DNA from: Methanothrix sp.
Lineage (GTDB): Archaea; Halobacteriota; Methanosarcinia; Methanotrichales; Methanotrichaceae
Direction: 5' to 3'
DNA: 33,274 nt
NCBI GenBank assembly: GCA_017994055.1
Contig: JAGOLL010000023.1
Span: 1-33,274, forward strand
Below, one piece after another: positions 8,701 to 14,929 of this stretch (position 1 is the first letter of the stretch; every line of letters starts with the position of its first letter). The notes below the pieces were generated by a model that had not been told where the DNA came from, did no database searches, and saw nothing but the letters and a program-made list of their open reading frames with translations. Made by a program: the position numbers and the translations under genes.

Positions 8701-8986
8701 AGAGGCGGCGGACATACGCCGAAAGCTGGCCGAGAAAAATCCCCAGGCATTCCTGCCCGACCTGGCTAGGAGTCTGGGAGTTTATGGAAATACCCTGCTG
8801 GGCCTGGAGAGATATGGGGAAGCTGCCGATTCCTTCTCCGAGGGGCTGGAGCTTCTGGCGCCCTTCTTTGGCAAGCATCTCCAGGCATTCTCCGACCTGG
8901 CTAGTTTCCTGAAGCAGCTCTACCTGGAGGCCTGCCAGAAGGCCGGGCAGGAGCCGGATGCGGATCTGCTCCAGAAGTTCAACTGA
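5795..8986 (+). CDS. CHAT protease - NB-ARC-like NTPase - TPR multidomain protein
   Basis: This 1063-residue protein is numbered from the ATG at 5795. Residues 45-240 form a CHAT (caspase-like) peptidase domain with His126 in HFSGHA and Cys168 in LNGCESA, the expected catalytic pair. Residues 260-480 are a STAND NTPase of NB-ARC type: Walker A GPKGIGKSS (296-304), Walker B VLLLLDNLDSL (365-375), an arginine in ILALRPS (sensor-like) and a GHP motif (456-458). A helical or winged-helix linker follows. Seven near-identical 46-residue TPR units and one degenerate unit end the protein (about 667-1035). By analogy with plant and bacterial NB-ARC proteins, the TPRs would sense a trigger, the NTPase would assemble, and the CHAT protease would cut a partner. 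The partner is unknown. There is no signal peptide. vapBC follows about 100 bases downstream. Confidence 0.92.
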   Translation: MRPEKTDHEMRKDMLEGSPALKIQAENLMIEAAEQARRGKRDPARMLRVLALLASPICDPRNPESAPVHLDLQAEWHRLSEGVRQSGAPILLARLAPPTLPALRAALSPRAAEQSVFPQVLHFSGHAWKEGLVLEDELGRVHLAGTAEVIDALKDLPQKIDLVVLNGCESAAVACSVAQALLDGGLARAVLGHEKVVRDDEAVAFAARLYAELCNGFPLQRALENAGKAITTHQVILLGDGGMKLGPLSGGEPLIDQRRPRGSLLPQARLFLGRGRELVRMASALAHPPAAIIISGPKGIGKSSLLLEAALRCGWRFPGGIAYAAGPRAEEARAASAEGLLASLAGELGLGRTEDLFPYTAMQPVLLLLDNLDSLPDHEKVKLGEALRRLGSESAAILALRPSSQILEELPIAVSIRLHHGLAVKQAAEYALAQSAQRGIPLTVEKAYLIASAVSGHPLLVERLVAQAGRQDLDELLEDVAKKSGDYASQIERVYSWCAIGLDPAGEAAWRALSLFPGGNAPEMVLRAAAGDGGPEKLREAALADFDSSGQLWRWHATVAEYARGHWPLGDAEQKAQRLALLPAWERWLKRLPADEMEAHSRLEGSRSNLEAAAEECAEASRQEAGDFLDVLEDLLPPADRTLTLRKLNERVLRVRLLLLPSAEKVERAGTLNNLGYALFSLGKHEKALEAAQEAADIYRKLAEEDPQAFLPDLATSLSNLGNAHSNLGRREEALESAKEAADIRRKLAEKNPQVFLPDLAGSLNNLGIMLSDLGRWEEALEAAKEAADSYRKLAERNPQAFLPDLAGSLNNLGIMLSDLGRWEEALEAAKEAVGSYRKLAERNPQAVLPDLARSLDNLGSMLSDLRRREEALEAAKEATDIRRKLAERNPQAFLPDLAGSLNNLGLRLSGLGRREEALEAAKKAADSYRKLAERNPQAFLPDLAASLNNLGLRLSDLGRREEALEAAKEAADIRRKLAEKNPQAFLPDLARSLGVYGNTLLGLERYGEAADSFSEGLELLAPFFGKHLQAFSDLASFLKQLYLEACQKAGQEPDADLLQKFN
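7793..8758 (+). repeat. TPR-encoding tandem repeats (138 bp, seven units)
   Basis: The units have a strict 46-codon period (consensus LAxSLNNLGxxLSDLGRREE, then ALEAAKEAAD and further positions). Two consecutive units starting near 8071 and 8209 are almost base-for-base identical, which indicates recent unequal exchange. Length variation between strains is likely. This is protein-coding repeat DNA, not a CRISPR array. Confidence 0.92.
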
Positions 8987-9055
8987 TCATCAGAAAGCGG
9001 CTGTCGCCTCTGCCTTACGCTATCGCAATCGGGAACCGGCCATCTATCCTGGAAA

Positions 9056-9098
9056 AAATGTAAATACCTAAAGCGCGTATTCATTTTTATATGAATAC
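9056..9098 (+). promoter_or_regulatory. vapBC promoter and overlapping operator
   Basis: A TATA-like AAATGTAAATA (about 9056-9066) sits 25-30 bases before the ATG at 9091, as in leaderless archaeal transcripts, and no ribosome binding site is present. A perfect inverted repeat GTATTCAT (9077-9084), six bases, ATGAATAC (9091-9098) covers the expected transcription start and the first codons. This is the size and place expected for autorepression by a ribbon-helix-helix VapB dimer pair. The palindrome is seen directly; the role is inference. Confidence 0.6.
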
Positions 9099-9321
9099 AA
9101 CCAGTGTGTATACAATCCGAATTCCCTCCCAGGTCCGTCAGATGATGGATGAGATGAAGGAGATCAACTGGCAGTCTGAGATCAGGCAGGCGATTGAGGA
9201 TCTGGTCCGGGAGCGGCGAAGGGAGAGTCTCCTCTCTGATGCAGGCGAGGTTCGAAAGAAAACCATGGACATCGGAATAAGCGCATCAGAGCTGATCAGA
9301 GAGGATCGGGATGCGAGATAG
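9091..9321 (+). CDS. vapB: VapB-type ribbon-helix-helix antitoxin
   Basis: This 76-residue protein has an N-terminal ribbon-helix-helix-like region (VYTIRIPSQVRQMMDEMKEI, residues 6-25, then a helix to about 45). A charged, probably flexible tail follows (DAGEVRKKTMDIGISASELI, residues 51-70) of the kind that wraps around a PIN toxin. It should dimerise, bind its own operator and neutralise the VapC encoded next, whose ATG overlaps its end by 11 bases. The start is supported by a TATA box at leaderless spacing and by an inverted repeat across the initiation codon. Assignment as VapB rests on the RHH look and on the adjacent PIN gene. Confidence 0.85.
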   Translation: MNTTSVYTIRIPSQVRQMMDEMKEINWQSEIRQAIEDLVRERRRESLLSDAGEVRKKTMDIGISASELIREDRDAR

Positions 9322-9718
9322 AGCAGTTCTTGACTCCGGAGTGATCTTCGCCATCTATTTTGAGGAGGAGGCCTCAGATAGGGCGACCAAGGCGGCAAGA
9401 GGTTGCAGCCCCATCACTCTGGACCTGGCTGTGGCAGAAGTGGGAAACGCCGCCTGGAAGAGGGTCGCCTTCTTTCAAGAGAGAGATGATGCTGCCCGCC
9501 TCTCGCTATCTAAATGCCTGGAGTTCATAGCCTCCTGTGCCGTGATGCGCACCTCGGACCTGGCCACCCAAGCATTTGAGGTCTCCCTGGAGACTAAAAC
9601 GACATTTTACGACAGCCTCTTCCTGGCCGCCGCTGTTCAGGAGAATGTGCCTCTCCTCACCCTGGATAAAAAGATGTACCAGTCGGCTAAGGGAAAATTT
9701 AATGTCCAGATGCTATAG
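9311..9718 (+). CDS. vapC: VapC-type PIN-domain ribonuclease toxin
   Basis: This 135-residue protein is one PIN domain. The four acidic residues that bind the catalytic metal are visible: Asp8 (VLDSG), Glu43 (VAEVGNAAW), Asp101 (TFYDSLFLAAA) and Asp119 (LLTLDKKMY). VapC toxins cut RNA, often tRNA or rRNA; the target here cannot be read from sequence. The gene overlaps vapB by 11 bases, so the two are translationally coupled. It converges with the next gene, 14 bases away. All catalytic positions are intact, so the toxin is probably active. Confidence 0.92.
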   Translation: MRDRAVLDSGVIFAIYFEEEASDRATKAARGCSPITLDLAVAEVGNAAWKRVAFFQERDDAARLSLSKCLEFIASCAVMRTSDLATQAFEVSLETKTTFYDSLFLAAAVQENVPLLTLDKKMYQSAKGKFNVQML

Positions 9719-9732
9719 CTCTGCCGGGAGTC

Positions 9733-10080
9733 TCATCCTCCGCACGATCCCCCTTCCTCGTAAGTCTCCCGCAGTCTATCGGCCACCTCCTCTCCCAGCC
9801 GTTTTCCCGCTAGCACGAAGAAGGCCTCAGCGAATTCGGGAGCCAGGCAGCCTGTGCCCTCGATCCCCTCCAGCACGAGGTCGGCCAGATAGCGCATATC
9901 CCCGTCCGGCAGCGTCTTCAGCCTCTGCTCGAACTCCTCAACGCTGCGGTAGTGATGGTTGGCCACCGGGGGCAGGATGTTCATGTACTCAATATCAATT
10001 CCCTTCTTCTGCAGAGCCTCCAGCTCCGGAACCAGCTTGAACAAGACCTGCAGGTCCCTCTCATTTAGATCTCTGGCCAT
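9733..10080 (-). CDS. Small protein of unknown function with a C-terminal Cys-Gly-Gly
   Basis: I do not recognise this 115-residue protein. It is helical and acidic, has no membrane segment, and ends GGSCGG, which I confirmed from the bases. It follows cutA by 32 bases on the same strand. A TATA-like CTATATTCC (about 10102-10111) sits roughly 25 bases before its ATG, so it may have its own leaderless promoter inside the cluster. A C-terminal di-glycine is notable beside two sulfur-carrier or ubiquitin-like proteins that also end in GG, but no beta-grasp pattern is evident here. Whether the tail is functional is unknown. Confidence 0.75.
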   Translation of the reverse strand: MARDLNERDLQVLFKLVPELEALQKKGIDIEYMNILPPVANHHYRSVEEFEQRLKTLPDGDMRYLADLVLEGIEGTGCLAPEFAEAFFVLAGKRLGEEVADRLRETYEEGGSCGG

Positions 10081-10112
10081 GACCAGAAAAATAATGCTCT
10101 CGGAATATAGGC

Positions 10113-10433
10113 TTAACCTACAGAGCGGGCCAGCCAGTCCAGGTAGGGCTGGTGGCCCTCCGCTATTGGGAGAGCGATGATCTCGGGGACGGCATAGCTA
10201 TGAAGTTCAGCTATCCTCTTTTTGAGCGGCTCGAAGCCTTCTCTGGTGGTCTTGATGATTAAAAGCGCTTCCGTGTCCAGATTCAGCATTCCCTCCCAGA
10301 TGTAGCAGGAGCGGACCGGGGCGATGTTCACGCAAGCGGCGAGCCTCTCCTCTACCAGAGCCCGAGCCAGAGCATCCGCCTCCTCCTGAGGAGCGGTGCA
10401 GTAGACCACCAGGAACTCATCTTTCCCGCTCAT
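10113..10433 (-). CDS. cutA: CutA1 divalent-ion tolerance protein
   Basis: This 106-residue protein is a full-length CutA1. It carries the family signature EERLAACVNIAPVRSCYIWE (residues 28-47) and the C-terminal EVIALP-like strand with a final YLDWL helix. CutA1 proteins form trimers of ferredoxin-like folds and bind metal ions; their real cellular role is unsettled. The ATG overlaps the moaE stop in an ATGA, so the two are translationally coupled. It belongs to the leftward molybdopterin/sulfur-carrier cluster. Confidence 0.95.
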   Translation of the reverse strand: MSGKDEFLVVYCTAPQEEADALARALVEERLAACVNIAPVRSCYIWEGMLNLDTEALLIIKTTREGFEPLKKRIAELHSYAVPEIIALPIAEGHQPYLDWLARSVG

Positions 10434-10825
10434 TTGCCTTCCACCCAGCGTCCGCCATCAGCTGATATCTCCTTCTTCCACAGTGGCGCCCGGCTCTTGA
10501 GCTCTTCCAGGATGTAGCGGCAGCCGGAGAAGGCCTCCTCCCGATGGGCCGCAGAGCAGACTATGGCCACGATAGCCTCCCCCACCTCCAGCCTCCCGGT
10601 GCGGTGGGACATTTCCGCCGCAGTGAGGGAGAAGCGGCTCATGGCCTCCTGCCGGATGGCCTCCAGCTCGGAGAGGGCTGCATCCCGAAAGGCCTCCACC
10701 TCCATCCCCAGGATGCCGTCATCCCTCACCGTCCCCAGAAAGCTCACCACCGCTCCCGCTTGGCTGCTCCGGGCCCGCTGTATCATCTGCTCATGAGAGA
10801 TCTCCTCATCAGTGATCTCAATCAT
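10430..10825 (-). CDS. moaE: Molybdopterin synthase catalytic subunit MoaE
   Basis: MoaE moves sulfur from the thiocarboxylated tail of MoaD onto precursor Z (cPMP), making molybdopterin or its tungsten equivalent. The 131-residue protein has the family motifs GAVVSFLGTVRD (residues 24-35), HRTGRLEVGEAIVAIVCSAAHRE (94 residues onward, broken here into its known blocks HRTGRLEVGE and AAHRE), and the lysine-rich end LKSRAPLWKKE. A GGGAGG made by the last Gly-Gly codons of moaD serves as its ribosome binding site. This arrangement couples the two subunits. The gene overlaps cutA by 4 bases. Confidence 0.96.
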   Translation of the reverse strand: MIEITDEEISHEQMIQRARSSQAGAVVSFLGTVRDDGILGMEVEAFRDAALSELEAIRQEAMSRFSLTAAEMSHRTGRLEVGEAIVAIVCSAAHREEAFSGCRYILEELKSRAPLWKKEISADGGRWVEGK

Positions 10826-10831
10826 AAGCCT

Positions 10832-11110
10832 TTAGCCTCCCGCCAGGGGGGGGAAAATAGCCAGCTCGTCCCCGTCCGCTAGAATCCGGGAGAGGTCCTT
10901 CTCCGCATCGATCCTCTTGCGGTTGACCATGAGCAGTACATAGTCGCGCAGAATCCCGCTGGGCTCAAAAGCTGCCTCCCTGAACCGGGGGCTGACGAAG
11001 GCAAGCGTCTCTAGCAGTTCCCTTATGCTGGCATCCCCTTGCATCTCCACCTCCTTCTCCCTTCCCAGAATCTCCCGAAAGCCGGCAAAGGCCAGAACTT
11101 TGACTCTCAT
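10832..11110 (-). CDS. moaD: MoaD/ThiS-family sulfur carrier (molybdopterin synthase small subunit)
   Basis: This 92-residue beta-grasp protein ends GDELAIFPPLAGG, the classic MoaD tail whose last glycine is adenylated by an E1-like enzyme and then carries sulfur as a thiocarboxylate. It starts 14 bases after DUF1894 and its stop lies 6 bases before moaE. The adjacent moaE gene and the E1-like gene about 0.9 kb upstream in the cluster supply its two expected partners. It is slightly longer than bacterial MoaD (about 81), as is common in archaea. Confidence 0.95.
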   Translation of the reverse strand: MRVKVLAFAGFREILGREKEVEMQGDASIRELLETLAFVSPRFREAAFEPSGILRDYVLLMVNRKRIDAEKDLSRILADGDELAIFPPLAGG

Positions 11111-11124
11111 CTTTCCGCCCGCAT

Positions 11125-11493
11125 CTATTTCCTGTAAATATCAGCAAAGCTGGCCGGAGCGCCACTGGACTCTGCCTTGGCCTTCTCCTCTCCTTTGAGG
11201 GATTTCTTGATCTTCCTGGCCTCATTCTCTCTCAGCCGGGCAATCTCCTCCTCCGAGTCTATCCCCATGACAAAGGTGCCGTGGCAGGGCTTGACATAGG
11301 TGAAGAGAAGCTCCTTGCCCCGCACCCCCAGGGCCACGGGAGGCACCCCAATGATATAATAGTCCTTAAAGATCTTATAGCCGGGATCGACATAGTAGAC
11401 CTCCTCTGAGTTTTTCTCTATGTACTCCCGGGCCTCCTTGAATGAGGTTCTCTCCAGGTACAGCTTGTACTTCATCTGCTCGATGCAGCTCAT
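11125..11493 (-). CDS. DUF1894 family protein (methanogen-specific)
   Basis: This 122-residue protein resembles DUF1894, a family of unknown function found in methanogens next to DUF1890, as here. Visible features are LYLERTSFKEAREYI (residues 11-25), a central beta-rich part with the conserved-looking YVKPCHGTFVMGID, and a lysine-rich, probably disordered C-terminus from about residue 85. Its ATG overlaps the DUF1890 stop (ATGA), so the two are coupled and may form a complex. Function is unknown. Pairing with moaD/moaE and an E1-like gene hints at a sulfur or cofactor role, which is inference only. Confidence 0.85.
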   Translation of the reverse strand: MSCIEQMKYKLYLERTSFKEAREYIEKNSEEVYYVDPGYKIFKDYYIIGVPPVALGVRGKELLFTYVKPCHGTFVMGIDSEEEIARLRENEARKIKKSLKGEEKAKAESSGAPASFADIYRK

Positions 11494-11939
11494 AGATCCA
11501 CCTTATCGATCTTGTTCTTGAGTGGAACGGGATTATGGGTGGCCACAGCCACGATCTTCTCCGCCGGGTAGTCGATGCTCTCTCCCAATGCTTCCGCATT
11601 CTTCCCGAAGACCACCGCGAACAGCCTGGCCCTGGAGATGGCGGAGAAGGTCGCTCCGTAGGTCATGCCTGCATCGCTGTGCATAAAGGCGAAACAGATA
11701 TCGAAATCGTATTTCTTCTCCACTATATCCGCGATTGTCTGGTCCAAATCTGCCATCTTCTGCACATAATAGCCTTCCGGATCGGCCACCTTGAGCAGCT
11801 TGATCGGTGCATTGGTCCCGGCTACAGTCACATCCCAGCCGGACTTTTTCAGCTTATGGGCCAGATAGATGACCATGCTATTCTGTACCGGCACCTCCGG
11901 GCAGCCCATCACCAGCAGCGCACTCTTGCCTTGGCTCAT
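11490..11939 (-). CDS. DUF1890 family protein (methanogen-specific)
   Basis: This 149-residue protein resembles DUF1890, a methanogen family of unknown function. It has an alternating alpha/beta pattern like a flavodoxin or Rossmann-type sheet: SALLVMGCPEVPVQNSMVIY at the N-terminus, then KSGWDVTVAGTNAP, DFDICFAFMHSDAGMTYGAT and ARLFAVVFG. The cysteine in MGCPEVPVQ and the H-S-D in FMHSD are plausible functional residues, though no activity is proven. A GGGATGTGA-like ribosome binding site precedes the ATG. It sits 94 bases downstream of the E1-like gene on the same strand and is coupled to DUF1894. Confidence 0.87.
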   Translation of the reverse strand: MSQGKSALLVMGCPEVPVQNSMVIYLAHKLKKSGWDVTVAGTNAPIKLLKVADPEGYYVQKMADLDQTIADIVEKKYDFDICFAFMHSDAGMTYGATFSAISRARLFAVVFGKNAEALGESIDYPAEKIVAVATHNPVPLKNKIDKVDL

Positions 11940-12033
11940 ATTTCACATCCCTTGACCTGGCACATCTTCTCTGATTATTGCTATTAATATCTACTATAGA
12001 GGAGATCTGGCCTGGGCCCGACCGGCTCGCACT

Positions 12034-12762
12034 TCATTTCACCTGGGAGCACTCCCGGCAGGAAGGATTGGGCTCATATGCCACCTCCTCCAGGCAGCCC
12101 TCCAGGCCGTCCCAAAGCAGCAGACGGTTCTCCAGAAGCCGGCCCTTTCCAGTGATGTACTTTATGGCTTCCGTTACCTCAATGGAGCCTATGACCCCGC
12201 AGGTGCTGCCAATGGCCGGAGCTGTGGCGGGAGGGGGGGGATGAGGAAAGAGGCAGGAGAGGCAGGCGGTCCTTCCGGGAATGATGGTGGTGGCCTGACC
12301 TTGGTAGCCGCTGATGGCACCGTGGAATAGAGGGATGGCCCTTTTCAGGGCTGCCCGGTTGAGCAGATATCGGGATGGAAAGCTGTCCATGCCGTCCATG
12401 ATCATATCGCAGCCCTGTAGCAGTTCATCGATATTCTCCTCGGAGATCCTCTCTACCACCGCCTCCACCTCTATCTCGGGATTAATGCCGGCTAGGGCAT
12501 CAAAGGCGGAGAGAGCTTTAGCCCGGCCCAGGTCAGCCTCAGAGTGCAGGATCTGGCGGTTGAGGTTGGATAGCTCCACCACATCGCAGTCGACGATCCG
12601 GACCCCTCCGAAGCCCGCTGCGGCCATGTAAAAGGCAATGGCCGATCCCAGGCCCCCCGCTCCGGCGATAAAAACGCGAGTGCGCTTCAGCTTCTTCTGG
12701 CCCCCCTCACCGAAGAGGAGGATCTGTCGGGCATACCTCCCTTTCTTTTCGTCTCCGAGCAT
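12034..12762 (-). CDS. E1-like adenylyltransferase (ThiF/MoeB/HesA family)
   Basis: This enzyme adenylates the C-terminal glycine of sulfur-carrier or ubiquitin-like proteins. Over 242 residues it shows RYARQILLFG near the start, the nucleotide-binding GAGGLGS, D-C-D-V-V-E-L-S-N-L-N-R-Q (the Arg-finger block), DGMDSFPSRYLLN, a probable catalytic cysteine in GSTCGVIG, and zinc pairs CLSC and CREC. The frame is open up to 12849, but that would overlap the upstream gene. ATG 12762 matches the family N-terminus and lies 28 bases after the upstream stop. It is the only E1-like gene here and is flanked by two carriers ending in GG, so it probably serves the SAMP/ThiS-like protein, MoaD, or both. 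Confidence 0.93.
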   Translation of the reverse strand: MLGDEKKGRYARQILLFGEGGQKKLKRTRVFIAGAGGLGSAIAFYMAAAGFGGVRIVDCDVVELSNLNRQILHSEADLGRAKALSAFDALAGINPEIEVEAVVERISEENIDELLQGCDMIMDGMDSFPSRYLLNRAALKRAIPLFHGAISGYQGQATTIIPGRTACLSCLFPHPPPPATAPAIGSTCGVIGSIEVTEAIKYITGKGRLLENRLLLWDGLEGCLEEVAYEPNPSCRECSQVK

Positions 12763-12790
12763 TGCCTCTCTCACTAAGCTATGGTCTTCT

Positions 12791-12985
12791 TCATCCGCCG
12801 TGCACAAAACGCACGATCTTGAGTTGGTCCGATCCTCCCGCTGCCTCATCCTCCGGGACGATCCTTCCGTTCTTGGCCACGATGACCTCCTCCGGATTTA
12901 TGCCCAGCTCTTTCAGAATCTCCTCGATCTTGGCCTCATCTCGGCATATCTCCCTTCGGCTGCCATCGGGCATTGATATCAGCAT
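12791..12985 (-). CDS. SAMP/ThiS-like beta-grasp carrier ending in Gly-Gly
   Basis: This 64-residue protein has the compact beta-grasp pattern and ends IVRFVHGG, as in archaeal ubiquitin-like modifiers (SAMP2/Urm1-like) and sulfur carriers. Such proteins are activated by an E1-like enzyme, and one is encoded immediately downstream. Three starts are in frame. GGAGG at 12995-12999 abuts ATG 12994 but is 9 bases from ATG 12985, so 12985 is preferred. Whether it modifies proteins, thiolates tRNA or feeds another cofactor cannot be told from sequence. Confidence 0.88.
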   Translation of the reverse strand: MLISMPDGSRREICRDEAKIEEILKELGINPEEVIVAKNGRIVPEDEAAGGSDQLKIVRFVHGG

Positions 12986-13162
12986 TTTCTTCATCCTCCG
13001 CAAGGCAATCCGGCCTGAGCTGATCCATCGGGCCGGAGGAGCAGGCCATCCTCCTGGCCCAGGCTATTAAGGATCTTTTCTGGTGCAAAACATTTGCGGC
13101 CTATTCAAAATTGCAAAAGAGGCATCAACAGCCTCTGAAATCAGGAAAAGCTGCAAAATCAA

Positions 13163-13178
13163 AAAATATATAAATATT
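13163..13178 (+). promoter_or_regulatory. TATA box for a leaderless dodecin transcript
   Basis: AAAATATATAAATATT is centred about 28 bases before the ATG at 13200. No ribosome binding site lies before that ATG, so the transcript is probably leaderless. The gap back to the divergent SAMP-like gene (12986-13199) otherwise shows nothing recognisable. Confidence 0.65.
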
Positions 13179-13199
13179 GAGGGCGGCATATTGTAATTG

Positions 13200-13448
13200 A
13201 TGGAAGAACACGTTTATCCCTTTATCGATCTGGTCGGATCCTCTCCCATAAGCTGGGAGAAGGCGGCGGAAAATGCCATCAAAGAGGCATGCAAATCGGT
13301 CTGGTGCCTCAGGATTGCTGAGGTCAAGGAGCTGGACGCAAAATTGGACAATCAGGGCAGGATAGTAGCCTATAGGGCAAAACTGAGAGTCTCCTTCAAG
13401 TATGATGACTGGAAGTCGGAGCTTGGATGGAAGGGCTGTAAAGGATAG
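13200..13448 (+). CDS. Dodecin family flavin-binding protein
   Basis: This 82-residue protein carries the dodecin signatures IDLVGSSPISWEKAAENAI (about residues 9-27), RIAEVKELDAKL and the final strand YRAKLRVSFKY. Dodecins assemble as hollow dodecamers that store or protect riboflavin or FMN in the cytoplasm. The core is complete, with about a dozen extra residues after the usual end (DDWKSELGWKGCKG). An in-frame TTG directly precedes the ATG, but the TATA spacing fits the ATG at 13200. Transcribed divergently from the sulfur-carrier cluster. Confidence 0.92.
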   Translation: MEEHVYPFIDLVGSSPISWEKAAENAIKEACKSVWCLRIAEVKELDAKLDNQGRIVAYRAKLRVSFKYDDWKSELGWKGCKG

Positions 13449-13575
13449 CTGCCCAAGCCCATGTCTTCCTCATCATAAGCAATTCCAGTACCATCCGACC
13501 ATCTCTAGAATCCTCCGTCATGTTCATTAGCCGGCAAACTCAGAGAAATGAGCTGGAAAGCGACAAGAGGCTCTG

Positions 13576-14685
13576 ATGAAGATTGCTTATGTCTACGATG
13601 CCGTCTATCCCTGGGTCAAAGGCGGGGCGGAAAAGAGAATATATGAGATCTCCCGGCGGCTGGCGGCACGAGGACATGAGGTTCATTGTTACGGTATGAA
13701 ATGGTGGCAGGGGCAGGATGATATTGAGGCGGAAGGAGTGCATCTGCATGGCATCTGCCCTCCCAGGCCTTTGTACAGCAATGGGAAGCGCTCCATCTCC
13801 CAGGCAGCTTATTTTGCCGGCAGGCTGCTGTCCATTCGCACCAATGTTGATGTGCTGGACTGCCAGAATTTTCCTTATCTCTCCTGCTTCTCCGCCAAGC
13901 TCATCTCACGCCTGCAGGGACCGCAGCTGTTCATCACCTGGTTAGAGGTATGGGGCGAATACTGGCGAGAATATTTAGGTGAAAAGGGAAGAGCGGGCCA
14001 GGCAGTGGAGTGGGCTGCCGCACGGCTGACGGACAGAAATATAGCCATCTCCAAGAGGACGCAAAGAGATCTCTTGAGCCTGGCTGGGAGAGAGGCTCAG
14101 ATCGTCCCACCGGGTATAGACTGCAAGATGATCTCGGAAATCGCCCCTGCTGTGCAGCAGTCCGATCTCATCTATGTGGGAAGGCTGATAGAACATAAGA
14201 ACATAGATCTTCTCATCAGGTCCTTGAAGCATGTCCAGTCCCAGGTCCCGGATGTTAAAGTACTGATCGTGGGCGACGGGCCGGAGATGAATAACTTGAG
14301 ATCCCTGGCCAAAGAGCTGGATCTAAGCCAGAGCATCAGATTCCTCGGCTTTATAGAAGACTACAATTATGCCCTCTCTCTTATGAAATCCTCGCGCATA
14401 TTTGTCTCACCTTCTACCAGGGAGGGATTTGGCATGGCCGCTCTGGAGGCTAATGCCTGCGGGATTCCCGTGGTCACAGTTAGCCATGATATGAATGCGG
14501 TGATGGACCTGATAGGCAAGGATACCGGCCTCATATGCCAGCCAAATGAGGTGGAGCTATCCCAGGCCATATTATCCTTGCTGCGCCAGAGCATCAGCGG
14601 AAACAGATGCATAGAGGCAGCCCGGCAGTATGATTGGGATGCGATATGCAATAGAGCTGAAAGGATCTATGAGCAGACATCTTAG
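13576..14685 (+). CDS. Glycosyltransferase family 4 (GT-B fold)
   Basis: This 369-residue protein has the two-Rossmann GT-B layout. The N-terminal half has the acceptor-side loop KGGAEKRIYEISRRLAARGH (residues 15-34). The C-terminal half has VGRLIEHKNIDLL (201-213), the GDGPEM turn and the donor-binding E-x7-E motif EGFGMAALE (Glu283, Glu291). It probably transfers a sugar from a nucleotide donor to a cell-surface glycan, glycoprotein or lipid; neither donor nor acceptor can be read from sequence. GAGG (13567-13570) lies 5 bases before the ATG. No other glycan genes are adjacent, though exported proteins with N-x-S/T sites follow. Confidence 0.93.
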   Translation: MKIAYVYDAVYPWVKGGAEKRIYEISRRLAARGHEVHCYGMKWWQGQDDIEAEGVHLHGICPPRPLYSNGKRSISQAAYFAGRLLSIRTNVDVLDCQNFPYLSCFSAKLISRLQGPQLFITWLEVWGEYWREYLGEKGRAGQAVEWAAARLTDRNIAISKRTQRDLLSLAGREAQIVPPGIDCKMISEIAPAVQQSDLIYVGRLIEHKNIDLLIRSLKHVQSQVPDVKVLIVGDGPEMNNLRSLAKELDLSQSIRFLGFIEDYNYALSLMKSSRIFVSPSTREGFGMAALEANACGIPVVTVSHDMNAVMDLIGKDTGLICQPNEVELSQAILSLLRQSISGNRCIEAARQYDWDAICNRAERIYEQTS

Positions 14686-14769
14686 TCCTCATGAAGGCAT
14701 TTGATGGTCCTGATCAGTGGAAGAAGTGGCTACACCTTTGAGCCCATCCGGTCAAGCGGTGAGATTTAA

Positions 14770-14922
14770 AGTGGATACATTATTTTTTCCCAAGCATTTG
14801 ACAGATAGATTTATATCAAATAAAAACTTCAGAGTATATCCGTAGCTTAATATCGCCGGTAATATGCGAGATATAATCTACAATAAAGGGATATAAATCT
14901 ATTACATCAAAATCGGGGGTGA
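14770..14922 (+). promoter_or_regulatory. AT-rich upstream region and strong ribosome binding site
   Basis: The 244-base gap after the glycosyltransferase is AT-rich from about 14770, with several TATA-like sequences (for example near 14808 and 14890). No single promoter can be chosen. GGGGGTGA at 14915-14922, seven bases before ATG 14930, is close to the archaeal consensus GGAGGTGA and fixes that start. A nearly identical GGGGGT precedes the next gene at 15772-15777. Confidence 0.45.
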
Positions 14923-14929
14923 ATGTAGC

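Noticed and set aside
7793..8758. Regular direct repeats that could suggest a CRISPR or satellite array
   Set aside because: The 138-base period is an exact multiple of three, stays in frame and encodes TPR units; there are no spacers.
7955..8878. 307-codon open frame on the - strand
   Set aside because: It is antisense to the TPR repeats of the CHAT gene. The repeated, stop-free pattern comes from the 138-base units, and there is no ribosome binding site or known motif.
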